From Acinetobacter silvestris (GTDB taxonomy: Bacteria > Pseudomonadota > Gammaproteobacteria > Pseudomonadales > Moraxellaceae), in the NCBI RefSeq assembly GCF_002135235.1, contig NZ_NEGB01000001.1:496001-560000 (forward strand): a DNA stretch of 64,000 nucleotides, in the 5' to 3' direction. The notes below the pieces were generated by a model that saw nothing but the letters and a program-made list of their open reading frames with translations, did not search any database and was not told where the DNA came from. Below are positions 27,524-36,205 of the stretch, in pieces. Both the position numbers and the translations under genes were made by a program. Every line of letters starts with the position of its first letter. The stretch's first letter is position 1.

Positions 27524-29749
27524 ATGCCGAAACCTACAGATTCAAGCCTCGCTATTTACCGTATACGGGTTGCCGTGCCTGTGTATCTGTACGATTGTTT
27601 CGACTACAAACTCAGTGCTGAGCAATATCAACAAGCTGAAGTTGGCGCTCGTGTGGCGGTCTCCTTTGGTCGACAAAATATCACAGGGGTCATCATTGAA
27701 AAACTAGCCCCTGATGCGCCTATTGACCCACGCTTTCAACTTAAATTTATTACCGAACTACTTGATGAAACAGCCATCATAAATAATAAAGTTTTAAGTT
27801 TATTGACATGGTCTGCGCAGTATTATCAATTTCCAATTGGTGAAGTCATACACACTGCATTACCGACCTTCTTACGGCAAGGTAAACCTTATAATTTGTT
27901 AGCACGAAATTGGAAAGTTTTAGATTTAGCCGCAGAAGACAAAGTGAAACGTTCGGAGAAACAACAAGCGGCCTATAAAATTTTAAAACTACATCCTCAA
28001 GGAACGCAGGAAAATATTCTAAATTTAAGCGGCATTGAAACAGCAACGCTAAAAGCAATTGAAAAAAAAGGGATTATCCGCTGCGAATTAGAGCAACAAA
28101 ACTTCACACCTGAACCCGTACAGTTGGCTCAAATGCCGCTAACAGCCAATGATGAGCAAAAAAAAGCAATTCAAACGATTTTAAAAGCGCAAAACAAATA
28201 TCAGGCTTTTTTATTGGATGGTTTAACGGGAAGTGGTAAAACTGAAGTGTATTTGCAAGTCATGCAGGAGGTTTTAAAACAAGGTAAACAAGTGCTGGTT
28301 TTAGTGCCTGAAATTGGCCTAACACCGCAAACTATCAGCCGTTTTCAATCTCGCTTCCACTGTAATATTGTGCTGCTACATTCAGGCCTGAATGACACCA
28401 AACGCCTGCAAGCATGGCAATCGGCACAAACAGGAAAAGCCTCGATTATTCTAGGTACGCGTTCAGCGATTTATACACCACTCCCCAATCTTGGATTAAT
28501 TATTTTAGATGAAGAGCATGATCTGTCATTTAAACAACAAGAAGGCTTTCGTTACCATGCCCGTGATGTTGCTTTATATCGTGCCCATTTAGAAAACTGC
28601 CCGATTATTTTAGGATCAGCCACCCCCAGTATTGAATGCTACTATTTAGCGCAACAAGATAAATTAACGCGACTCGAATTAAATCAACGTGCTGGTGCTG
28701 CGGTCATGCCAAAAATGCATTTAATTGATTTGAAAATAGCACAAAAAAAACAGGGAATGAGTACCCAATTGATTGATGAAATTAAAAAGCGCTTAGATAA
28801 AAAAGAACAAGTGTTAATTTTCTTAAATCGACGGGGCTATGCACCTGTTTTAATTTGTGAAAGTTGTGCATGGCAAGCCAACTGTCCACATTGTGATGCA
28901 CATTTCACCTTACACATGAAGCCATATTCACATTTGCATTGTCATCATTGTGGCACGATTAATCGTTTGCCCGATTCCTGTCCTCAATGTAACCAACAGA
29001 CCTTGAAACCAATTGGTATGGGCACCGCCAAAGTTGAAGAAAGTTTAAATGAGCTCTTTCCAGATTTCCCAGTGCTGCGAGTCGATCGCGACTCGACCAG
29101 TCGTGTCGGGAGTTGGCAGAAAATTTATGATCAAATCCAAAAAAGCCAACCCACGATTCTATTAGGTACGCAAATGCTAGCCAAAGGACATCACTTTCCT
29201 TATGTGACTTTGGTGGCCATATTGGATATTGATGGGGGTTTATTGAGTGTTGATTTCCGTGCACCCGAACGCACGGCGCAGCTTATTATTCAAGTGGCTG
29301 GTCGCTCTGGACGTGGTGAGAAAAAAGGCGATGTTTATCTACAAACGCTGCGACCCGATCATCCGATGTTCGAAATTATCATGCAGCAGGATTACCAAAC
29401 TTTTGCCAAGCAAACCTTAGCAGATCGTCAACTGGCGTTACTTCCACCTTGCCGTTATGCGGTATTAATTCGTTGTGAATCGCGTAGTCAGGATGAAAAT
29501 CAAAAGTTCCTCAGTGAAATGACACAACAACTCCGACAAAATACTGAAGCCAATCTCATTGATATTTGGGGGCCTATTCCTGCACCGATGGAGCGCAAAG
29601 CTGGACGTTATCAAGCCCATGTTGCCTTACTTTCACAAGATCGTGCCAAAATGCATTTCTATATTCGGCATTGGTGGCAACAGCTATTGCAGAATAAACC
29701 GTCCTCGATGAAGCTTACCATCGATGTTGACCCTCAAGAATTAAATTAG
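27524..29749 (+). CDS. priA: Primosomal protein N' (helicase PriA)
   Basis: 741 residues from the ATG at 27524 (the frame starts at a TTG two codons earlier). It restarts replication forks by reloading the DnaB helicase. An N-terminal DNA-binding domain (RVAVPVYLYDCFDYKL) is followed by Walker A DGLTGSGKTEVYL, the DEEHDLSFKQQEG box and GTRSAIYTPL. Zinc-binding cysteine pairs are CESCAWQANCPHCDAHF and CHHCG with CPQC, and QMLAKGHHFPYVTLV and VAGRSGRGEKKGDVYLQT follow. All motifs are intact. Confidence 0.96.
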   Translation: MPKPTDSSLAIYRIRVAVPVYLYDCFDYKLSAEQYQQAEVGARVAVSFGRQNITGVIIEKLAPDAPIDPRFQLKFITELLDETAIINNKVLSLLTWSAQYYQFPIGEVIHTALPTFLRQGKPYNLLARNWKVLDLAAEDKVKRSEKQQAAYKILKLHPQGTQENILNLSGIETATLKAIEKKGIIRCELEQQNFTPEPVQLAQMPLTANDEQKKAIQTILKAQNKYQAFLLDGLTGSGKTEVYLQVMQEVLKQGKQVLVLVPEIGLTPQTISRFQSRFHCNIVLLHSGLNDTKRLQAWQSAQTGKASIILGTRSAIYTPLPNLGLIILDEEHDLSFKQQEGFRYHARDVALYRAHLENCPIILGSATPSIECYYLAQQDKLTRLELNQRAGAAVMPKMHLIDLKIAQKKQGMSTQLIDEIKKRLDKKEQVLIFLNRRGYAPVLICESCAWQANCPHCDAHFTLHMKPYSHLHCHHCGTINRLPDSCPQCNQQTLKPIGMGTAKVEESLNELFPDFPVLRVDRDSTSRVGSWQKIYDQIQKSQPTILLGTQMLAKGHHFPYVTLVAILDIDGGLLSVDFRAPERTAQLIIQVAGRSGRGEKKGDVYLQTLRPDHPMFEIIMQQDYQTFAKQTLADRQLALLPPCRYAVLIRCESRSQDENQKFLSEMTQQLRQNTEANLIDIWGPIPAPMERKAGRYQAHVALLSQDRAKMHFYIRHWWQQLLQNKPSSMKLTIDVDPQELN

Positions 29750-29756
29750 CCTGCTC

Positions 29757-29781
29757 AAGCAGCATAAAGCTTGTGCTGCTT
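29757..29781 (+). terminator. Weak hairpin after priA
   Basis: AAGCAGCA (29757-29764) pairs with TGCTGCTT (29774-29781). There is no T tract, so termination is uncertain. Confidence 0.4.
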
Positions 29782-29950
29782 ACGACTTACTGCTGACACC
29801 CGAATTATTGGGTAGGCTAATCCTTACAATGAGGTCATATGATGTGCCTGAAATAAATAAAATGCTCCATGCAACCTAATTAATGCGTAGAGTTTGTAAA
29901 TTTCACGCTACAATTTTACGAGAACAGATGCAATAACTTAGGACGAGTGA

Positions 29951-31837
29951 ATGTCACTATTACTGGAAATGACGATTATTTTAGGGGCAGCATTACTCTT
30001 CGTTCCCCTCGGTAAAAAGTTGGGAATTGCAACGGTTTTAGGTTATCTGTTTACGGGAATGTTACTCGGTCCCAATATGCTCAATATTGCCAGTAATCCG
30101 ACTGACATGATGCATTTAGCTGAATTTGGGGTAATTCTACTGATGTTTCTCATTGGGCTTGAACTGCGACCACAGCGACTTTGGGAACTGCGTCAATCCA
30201 TTTTTGTGCTGGGCAGTTTACAGGTCATCACCACGGGCGTGGTGCTGATGGGCACGGTTTTCCTGCTGTTACAGCAATCTTTATCTGCAAGCTTCGTCAT
30301 CGGTTTTGCATTGGCACTTTCATCCACGGCATTTGTCTTGCAACTTCTGAATGAAAAACAACAACTCAATACCACACATGGTCAACAATCCTTTTCGATT
30401 TTACTTTTTCAAGATATTGCTGCCGTTCCATTAATTGCAGTCATTCCTGTATTAGCCGGTGGATCATCTACCCACCATGGTATTGCCTATTTTGCAGCCA
30501 TTATTGCAACATTCACAGGCTTATTCTTATTTAGTCGCTATGTGATGCGCCCTTTCTTCCGATTTATTGCTAAAAGTGGTGCAACGGAACTTCTTACTGC
30601 CGTTGGCTTATTTATTGTTTTGGGTGTCGTTCTACTCATGGATACACTCGGTATCAGTACGACACTCGGGGCATTTTTAACCGGCGTATTACTTGCCGAC
30701 TCAGAATTCCGACATGAACTCGAAGCGAGTATTGCGCCTTTTAAAGGCTTACTACTGGGTCTATTCTTCATGACCGTCGGCATGAGTATGCAACTGTCTT
30801 TGCTTGCCGATATGCCAGTCATGATTATCGGTGGTGCATTACTTTTAATGTTGCTTAAAACCTGCACGATGCTAGCAATTGCACGTTTTAAAAAATACAG
30901 TTGGAGCAATAGCTTACTCATTGCGACCTGTCTTGCACAGGGTGGTGAATTTGCCTTTGTGGTATTAAACGTCGCAAAAAGTGAAAAAGTCGTTACTGCC
31001 GCAATTTTAGAGCCGATTACCCTGATTGTGACATTATCCATGGTACTTACGCCCATTCTATTTTGGCTGGTCTCAAGGTGGATTGTTCCACTCTTCAATA
31101 AAAATATAGAACCTGAATACGATGAAATTCCAGATCAACATCCAGCTTTAATTATTGCTGGCTTTGGCCGATTTGGGCAAATTATTGCGCGCTTAGCACA
31201 TCTGCAACACTTCCCTTTTACGGCAATTGATAACAACTTACAACGCATTGATTTCGTTCGCCGCTATGGTGGCACACTGTATTATGGCGATGTAACGCAT
31301 CCAGACTTGCTCAGATCGGCAGGTATTGAAACAGCTCAAGTGTTTGTCCTTGCAATTGATGATGTAGAAGCATCGATGAATGTGGCACGGCATATACGAC
31401 TCAATTATCCCAACCTCAGTGTATTGGTTCGTGCCCGTGATCGCTATCATATGCACTTATTAAGGGATTTAGGTATCCAACATATTTGGCGTGAAACATA
31501 CTTATCATCACTCGGAATGGCCTATCAGACCCTCTGTGAATTGGGGGTTGATCAAGATAAAGCACAGCATAGCATTGAGTTATTTCGTGATTACGATGAA
31601 CAATTACTCGCAAAGCAACAACGTATCTACACAGACGAACAAAAAGTGTTTGAAAGTTATCGTAACTTCTTAGGTGAACTCGAACATTTATTTGAAAGTG
31701 ATGCACAAGCGTCTGATCAGAGCAATACGTCAACAGAAGTTGATCCCTCATCGACAAGTGATGAAGCTTGTGAGCGCTCTAGCATGCAGAAACATAACCC
31801 AAACCGCATAAATGTCACACGCGATAAAGAAAATTAA
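29951..31837 (+). CDS. KefB/KefC-type CPA2 cation:proton antiporter
   Basis: 628 residues. A 12-13 helix CPA2 exchanger domain (1-380; GVILLMFLIGLELRP, ALALSSTAFVLQLL, FQDIAAVPLIAV) is followed by a RCK/TrkA-N domain (about 395-510; ALIIAGFGRFGQIIARLAHLQ with a nucleotide-binding GFGRFG). The C-terminal tail (about 580-628) is Ser/Asp/Glu-rich and low in complexity. Members exchange K+ for H+ and are often gated by glutathione adducts. No KefF/KefG partner is adjacent, so gating is unknown. AGGACGAG precedes the ATG. Confidence 0.9.
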   Translation: MSLLLEMTIILGAALLFVPLGKKLGIATVLGYLFTGMLLGPNMLNIASNPTDMMHLAEFGVILLMFLIGLELRPQRLWELRQSIFVLGSLQVITTGVVLMGTVFLLLQQSLSASFVIGFALALSSTAFVLQLLNEKQQLNTTHGQQSFSILLFQDIAAVPLIAVIPVLAGGSSTHHGIAYFAAIIATFTGLFLFSRYVMRPFFRFIAKSGATELLTAVGLFIVLGVVLLMDTLGISTTLGAFLTGVLLADSEFRHELEASIAPFKGLLLGLFFMTVGMSMQLSLLADMPVMIIGGALLLMLLKTCTMLAIARFKKYSWSNSLLIATCLAQGGEFAFVVLNVAKSEKVVTAAILEPITLIVTLSMVLTPILFWLVSRWIVPLFNKNIEPEYDEIPDQHPALIIAGFGRFGQIIARLAHLQHFPFTAIDNNLQRIDFVRRYGGTLYYGDVTHPDLLRSAGIETAQVFVLAIDDVEASMNVARHIRLNYPNLSVLVRARDRYHMHLLRDLGIQHIWRETYLSSLGMAYQTLCELGVDQDKAQHSIELFRDYDEQLLAKQQRIYTDEQKVFESYRNFLGELEHLFESDAQASDQSNTSTEVDPSSTSDEACERSSMQKHNPNRINVTRDKEN

Positions 31838-31911
31838 GCCATGATTTATAATCACTCTCGCTTGTGTTTTTTGATTTAGCCACCATCTATATAAGGATTT
31901 GGAGAATTTTT

Positions 31912-32787
31912 ATGTCTGATTTACGTCAACGTTTTTATATTGAAGAGAGTCCTGTGCGTGGTGAAGTCGTGCACTTAGAACAAGCATTGCAAACGATTCT
32001 TGCGCAAAGAAGCTATGCCCCGGCAGTGCAAGTGTTATTAGGTGAAATGCTCAGTGCAACCGCCTTACTTGCCAGTACTTTAAAGATTCAAGGACGTATC
32101 AGCTTACAAATTCAAGCTCAAGGTACATTTAAATGGGCAATGGCCGAGTGTAATCACTTAGGTGAAGTTCGTGCACTTGCAGATTATGAAGAAGACCCCC
32201 GTTTTGCGACAGCAGAGAGCAGTCAAACGGTATTATCTGCTTTACTCAAACCTGTACTATTTATCAATATTGAACCTGATTTTGGTGAACGTTATCAAGG
32301 TATTGTGGCTTTAGACAAACCGACACTGGCGGGTTGTTTAATGCAATATTATGATTTATCAGCGCAAATTCCTACACGGATTGCACTCGCCAGTACGGCA
32401 CAATCTGCTGGAGGTTTACTCATTCAATTATTACCGCGTAATAATGAAGAAGAACAGCAAAGAATTGATGAAGATATTTGGCCACGTTTAACCGTACTCA
32501 CGGAAACCTTAAAAGCAGATGAGTTAATTCAATTAGATGCTCAAGAAATTCTTTACCGTTTATATAATGAAGAAGAAGTACGCTTACCTGAGATTGAAAA
32601 ACTACAATTTGCATGTACTTGCTCTAAAGATAAATGTGCCACTGCCTTACAGCAAATTGGGATAGATGCCGTTCTTGAAACATTGGAAGTACAGAATCCG
32701 ATTACCATGGATTGTCAATTCTGCAATACACGATATAGCTTCACTGCCGAACAAGCCTTAAGCCTATTTGGCAGCCATTTAAGTTAA
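31912..32787 (+). CDS. hslO: Redox-regulated chaperone Hsp33
   Basis: 291 residues from the ATG at 31912 (GGAG 8 bases upstream); the frame opens 16 codons earlier. DLRQRFYIEESPVRGEVVHLEQAL is the N-terminus. ISLQIQAQGTFKWAMAEC and GGLLIQLLP lie in the core. The C-terminal redox switch has ACTCS and DCQFCNTRYSF, the C-x-C and C-x-x-C zinc motifs that release zinc and activate the chaperone under oxidation. A terminator follows. Confidence 0.95.
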   Translation: MSDLRQRFYIEESPVRGEVVHLEQALQTILAQRSYAPAVQVLLGEMLSATALLASTLKIQGRISLQIQAQGTFKWAMAECNHLGEVRALADYEEDPRFATAESSQTVLSALLKPVLFINIEPDFGERYQGIVALDKPTLAGCLMQYYDLSAQIPTRIALASTAQSAGGLLIQLLPRNNEEEQQRIDEDIWPRLTVLTETLKADELIQLDAQEILYRLYNEEEVRLPEIEKLQFACTCSKDKCATALQQIGIDAVLETLEVQNPITMDCQFCNTRYSFTAEQALSLFGSHLS

Positions 32788-32825
32788 CTCATCACTAACT
32801 TTTAAAAAATATTGTATTATTCCCT

Positions 32826-32855
32826 AAAAGAGTGAAGCTAATTTCACTCTTTTTT
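32826..32855 (+). terminator. Terminator after hslO
   Basis: AAAAGAGTGAA and TTCACTCTTTT pair around GCTAAT and run into further T residues. Confidence 0.92.
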
Positions 32856-32950
32856 TATTGCCCATTTAAAAGTACCTCATGTAAATAACCTTACAAATAT
32901 TCTGATTATCCGCATTATTAACAATGATCATGACCTTAGACGGAGTTACT

Positions 32951-32976
32951 CATTGAGCAAAATGTATAGCTCAATG
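32951..32976 (+). repeat. Inverted repeat upstream of cbpA
   Basis: CATTGAGC (32951-32958) and GCTCAATG (32969-32976) are perfect complements 10 bases apart, about 150 bases before cbpA. Possible operator or leader hairpin. The rest of the 32856-33127 gap shows no ORF, and I found no heat-shock sigma-32 box. Confidence 0.45.
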
Positions 32977-33127
32977 TTGTACTGGAATTAATGCGTAAAA
33001 TAAAAGTATAAATAAAGTGGAATTTGTAAATTTGGATTTGAAACAAAAACAACACCAAGAAGTACTATTCATCCCAACAAAACTAGAATAATAATGAGGT
33101 AAATCAATATACATAATGATTGTCAAT

Positions 33128-34096
33128 ATGACCAAAAATTACTACGAAGAACTGGGATTGACCCGTGCTGCAACTGCTGCAGAAATTAAAAAAGCCTATC
33201 GTAAATTAGCGCGAAAATATCATCCGGATATTAGTAAAGAAGCTGATGCAGAAGAACGCATGCAAGCCATTAATGTTGCTTATGACACATTAAGTAATGC
33301 TGAAAAGAAAAAAGAATATGATTTTGAATTAGACCATCCTCAAGGATTTTCTGGCTTTGGACAACAAGCAGGACACGGCGGATTTGATGATGCTAAGTAT
33401 TATCGGCATAGTTCTGGACAAGAGCATAGTTCCGATTTTAGTGGCTTTGAAGACTTATTTGGTCGCTTTGGCGGAGGTTTTGGCGGAGGACACCAACAAG
33501 ATTTCGGACAAAGAGGTTCAGGACAACAACGCAGCTATAGAGGTGAAGATCAACATGCCAGTATAGAAGTTGATGCTGCAATCGCCTATGAGGGTTCAAC
33601 CCAAAATATTACCCTACAAATTCCAAGTTACAATGCTTATGGAGAACCTGAAGTTCAACGTAAAACCTTACAGGTCAAAATTCCAAAAGGCATGAAAGAA
33701 GGTCAACAAATTCGCCTAGCTAAACAAGGTCAAGCAGGAATTAATGGCGGCGAAAATGGTGATCTGTATATTGAAATTCGCTATAGAGATACCGACAAGA
33801 TTCGAGTCGAAGGCGCTGATGTTTACTTCACGCTCAATATTGCCCCATGGGAAGCTGCTTTAGGTCAAAGTATTAAAGTAGAGACACCCGCAGGTAAAAT
33901 CAAAGTCACCATTCCTAAAAATGCAAAAAATGGACAACAACTTCGCTTAAAAGATAAAGGTATTCCCAATAAAACGCCTGGGCATCTTTACTTAGTCCTT
34001 AATATTGTATTTCCAAGTGCACACTCTGAAGCAGAACAACAAGCTTATCAAAATTTTGCAGATAGCTTTACGGACTTTAATCCTCGTACATCTTAA
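33128..34096 (+). CDS. cbpA: DnaJ-class co-chaperone CbpA
   Basis: 322 residues from the ATG at 33128 (another ATG lies four codons earlier; neither has an ideal SD). A J domain (NYYEELGLTRAATAAEIKKAYRKLARKYHPDISK with the HPD tripeptide), a Gly/Phe/His-rich linker (about 70-140), then two CTD domains (LQVKIPKGMKEGQQIRLAKQG and VTIPKNAKNGQQLRLKDKG). CbpA binds curved DNA and works with DnaK. It is followed after 12 bases by its modulator gene cbpM, the usual cbpAM pair. Confidence 0.94.
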   Translation: MTKNYYEELGLTRAATAAEIKKAYRKLARKYHPDISKEADAEERMQAINVAYDTLSNAEKKKEYDFELDHPQGFSGFGQQAGHGGFDDAKYYRHSSGQEHSSDFSGFEDLFGRFGGGFGGGHQQDFGQRGSGQQRSYRGEDQHASIEVDAAIAYEGSTQNITLQIPSYNAYGEPEVQRKTLQVKIPKGMKEGQQIRLAKQGQAGINGGENGDLYIEIRYRDTDKIRVEGADVYFTLNIAPWEAALGQSIKVETPAGKIKVTIPKNAKNGQQLRLKDKGIPNKTPGHLYLVLNIVFPSAHSEAEQQAYQNFADSFTDFNPRTS

Positions 34097-34108
34097 GGGA
34101 GCATTCTT

Positions 34109-34447
34109 ATGACCACTATTCAGTATCGTGAAATTATTTGTAATGGATATCATGAAGTTGAAATTGTTGATGAAAACAACAGTTTTGACCTTAAAAATTT
34201 TGCCCAAGCATGTGGTCAAAGCCCTGACTGGGTCTTACAACTCCTGGAGTATGAGATTTTACCCGCACGACCAGAGGAGCGAATTCATCAATTTTTTGGT
34301 GATGACATTGCTCGTGCTCGTAGAGCGTATCGATTACAACGTGACTTTGAAGCCAGTCTTGCAGCAGTCGCCATGATGATGGATTTAATTGATGAAGTTC
34401 AGCAATTACGCAAACAAGTGCGACATATTCAGCATCAATCAAATTAA
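34109..34447 (+). CDS. cbpM: Chaperone modulator CbpM
   Basis: 112 residues. A MerR-like helical domain (DLKNFAQACGQSPDWVLQLLEYEILPARPE) precedes RRAYRLQRDFEASLAAVAMMMDLIDEVQQLRKQVRHIQ, a C-terminal coiled helix. This is the CbpM pattern. CbpM binds the J domain of CbpA and inhibits its co-chaperone and DNA-binding activities. AAGGGAG precedes the ATG. A perfect hairpin follows the stop codon. Confidence 0.9.
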   Translation: MTTIQYREIICNGYHEVEIVDENNSFDLKNFAQACGQSPDWVLQLLEYEILPARPEERIHQFFGDDIARARRAYRLQRDFEASLAAVAMMMDLIDEVQQLRKQVRHIQHQSN

Positions 34448-34471
34448 TTCGAAACTTTTTGTTAAATGAGC

Positions 34472-34496
34472 TGACAGGTAAATCACTTACCTGTCA
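34472..34496 (+). repeat. Perfect 10-bp hairpin after cbpM
   Basis: TGACAGGTAA (34472-34481) and TTACCTGTCA (34487-34496) with a 5-base loop. There is no T tract. It could be a 3' stabilising hairpin, a weak terminator or a regulator site for the next gene. Confidence 0.55.
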
Positions 34497-34547
34497 TTAT
34501 GATCACTTTCTATTCAACCTCAACATTGTCAAAGGTGTCGAAAAGAT

Positions 34548-34814
34548 ATGAATATTAAGGTCATGAACAAAAAGATTAAAACTATGTTTCCAGAATATAC
34601 TGAATTAATGACTATTCTGAAACAAGAAAACCCGCATTTTGCAAAAATTCTAGAAGAGCATGACGTGCTCGATAAAAGAATTACCCATTTAGAACTAAAT
34701 CCTGTCCATGTCATTAATGATGATATCGAAATACTAAAACGCAAAAAGTTAAAGTATAAAGATGAGATTTATTTATTGTTAAAAAAGGCAGAACAAGACA
34801 GTCCTCAATACTGA
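34548..34814 (+). CDS. YdcH/DUF465 family protein
   Basis: 88 residues from 34548. MFPEYTELMTILKQENPHFAKILEEHDVLDKRITHLE, then DDIEILKRKKLKYKDEIYLLLKKA is the DUF465 helical hairpin. The domain begins at the third methionine, so a shorter 76-residue protein is possible. Function unknown; family members are small helical cytoplasmic proteins. Confidence 0.82.
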   Translation: MNIKVMNKKIKTMFPEYTELMTILKQENPHFAKILEEHDVLDKRITHLELNPVHVINDDIEILKRKKLKYKDEIYLLLKKAEQDSPQY

Positions 34815-34895
34815 TTTTGAATAGAATCCCCAAAATTTTCTAGATGAAAATACAGGAGATTCATTCATCCACGATGAAAGATGCTCGTCAAAAAT

Positions 34896-36119
34896 TTATT
34901 TGAATTTAGCCATTTTTTCGACTTCTTTCATGGTTTGTTTAATCGGTTCATAATCTAAGAACCAAAATAAATTAACGTGCTGATCTTTATGTTGCTGTGC
35001 CAACATATCGATCACACTGCGCTCCCCTCGTCCAACTAAGTGTCGACGATAGAAGTAAACCATGAGTAGAACTGTACAAACAACCATGACAAAAAGCATG
35101 ATCCAAAAACCAATCGGGTTTTTTAAACCAGGAATAAACTCAAAATTCATGCCATAAACCCCTGTTAATAGAGTCAATGGGGCAAATACTGCAGTCAGTA
35201 TGGCTAAAATTCGCATATTTTCATTGGTTTGATTGGCGACAGCAGAAAAATGTAAATCAATGGCAGATTGAATGGCACTGCCCAATCGTATGATATATTT
35301 TTGAATACGCCCCACATGACTGACCAAATCATCCACGCGAACCAATATTATATCTTGCCTTTCGGTGCGTTTTTTACCTTTAATATGTGCATAATTTTCT
35401 ACAATTTCATTTCTTAATTCTTGGAGTGCATCAATTTGTTCTTCACACAGATTCTCAATTTGTTGAAATGTCATATTTTCTTGAAAAAGTTGCTGCCATT
35501 TCTGAAATCGGCGATTACCTTGTAATAATTCTTGCTGCCAAAACTCAACCCGTCGACTCAATGGATTACGTATATCCAAATAGCCATCAATCATGGCATT
35601 TAATAATCTTAAAGCCAGATCTAAAGGCGTCGAGGGTAATTTCCGCGGTCGGTTTTGCTCATCTATTCCTTTGTTCAGTGTCTGCATAATTCGTTCGAGA
35701 TAATGTTCTACAGCATGATTACCTTTCTCACGAATTGTAATTAATACTTGAGAAGTAAAAATAAAACTGATCGGCGATGTCGCTAATCCAAACAAATTTT
35801 CGTGGCGTTCAACTGCTTTTTCACCACTAGACACAGTATCATCAGGGGTAATTAACTTTCTGAAAATCAGTAAATCATATTCATCCATCGTATCGAAAGT
35901 ACATGGATGTTCTAAATTTAAAATATCTTTAATATGATATTCATTCAGTAATATTTGGCTTTGATTTAGGATCTCTTGCTGCCATTGCTCAGTACGATTG
36001 ACAAGATCCTCACGTACACAATCAACCCAGATAAACTGTTGTTCTTGATCCTGCACAGGCACTTGCTGAACACAACTAAACGGTTCTTCTGGATGTTGAA
36101 AAAAATAGAAAGTCTGCAT
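34896..36119 (-). CDS. CorA/ZntB-type divalent metal transporter
   Basis: 407 residues. A large cytoplasmic N-terminal domain is followed by two C-terminal helices. The first ends in YGMNFEFIPG (the GMN selectivity motif); the second is WIMLFVMVVCTVLLMVYFY. The helical stalk (HVGRIQKYIIRLGSAIQSAIDLHFSAVANQTNENMRILAILTAVFAPLTLLTGVYGMNFEF) is typical of the 2-TM-GxN family. It forms pentamers that conduct Mg2+ or Zn2+; which one cannot be told. Its reading direction is the same as pnp. Confidence 0.9.
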   Translation of the reverse strand: MQTFYFFQHPEEPFSCVQQVPVQDQEQQFIWVDCVREDLVNRTEQWQQEILNQSQILLNEYHIKDILNLEHPCTFDTMDEYDLLIFRKLITPDDTVSSGEKAVERHENLFGLATSPISFIFTSQVLITIREKGNHAVEHYLERIMQTLNKGIDEQNRPRKLPSTPLDLALRLLNAMIDGYLDIRNPLSRRVEFWQQELLQGNRRFQKWQQLFQENMTFQQIENLCEEQIDALQELRNEIVENYAHIKGKKRTERQDIILVRVDDLVSHVGRIQKYIIRLGSAIQSAIDLHFSAVANQTNENMRILAILTAVFAPLTLLTGVYGMNFEFIPGLKNPIGFWIMLFVMVVCTVLLMVYFYRRHLVGRGERSVIDMLAQQHKDQHVNLFWFLDYEPIKQTMKEVEKMAKFK

Positions 36120-36163
36120 ATTTACAATTATTGTTGGTATTCCTGCTCAACATCATGCCATAA

Positions 36164-36193
36164 AAAAAGCCCGCATCAAGCGGACTTTTTTAG
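36164..36193 (-). terminator. Terminator after pnp
   Basis: On the minus strand AAAGTCCGC TTGAT GCGGGCTTT (one G-U pair) is followed by a T run. Confidence 0.88.
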
Positions 36194-36205
36194 ACTTCGA
36201 AACAA

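Noticed and set aside
30538..31098. 186-codon minus-strand ORF within the KefB/C-type gene
   Set aside because: Antisense shadow of a gene with complete family motifs; composition is that of reversed membrane codons.
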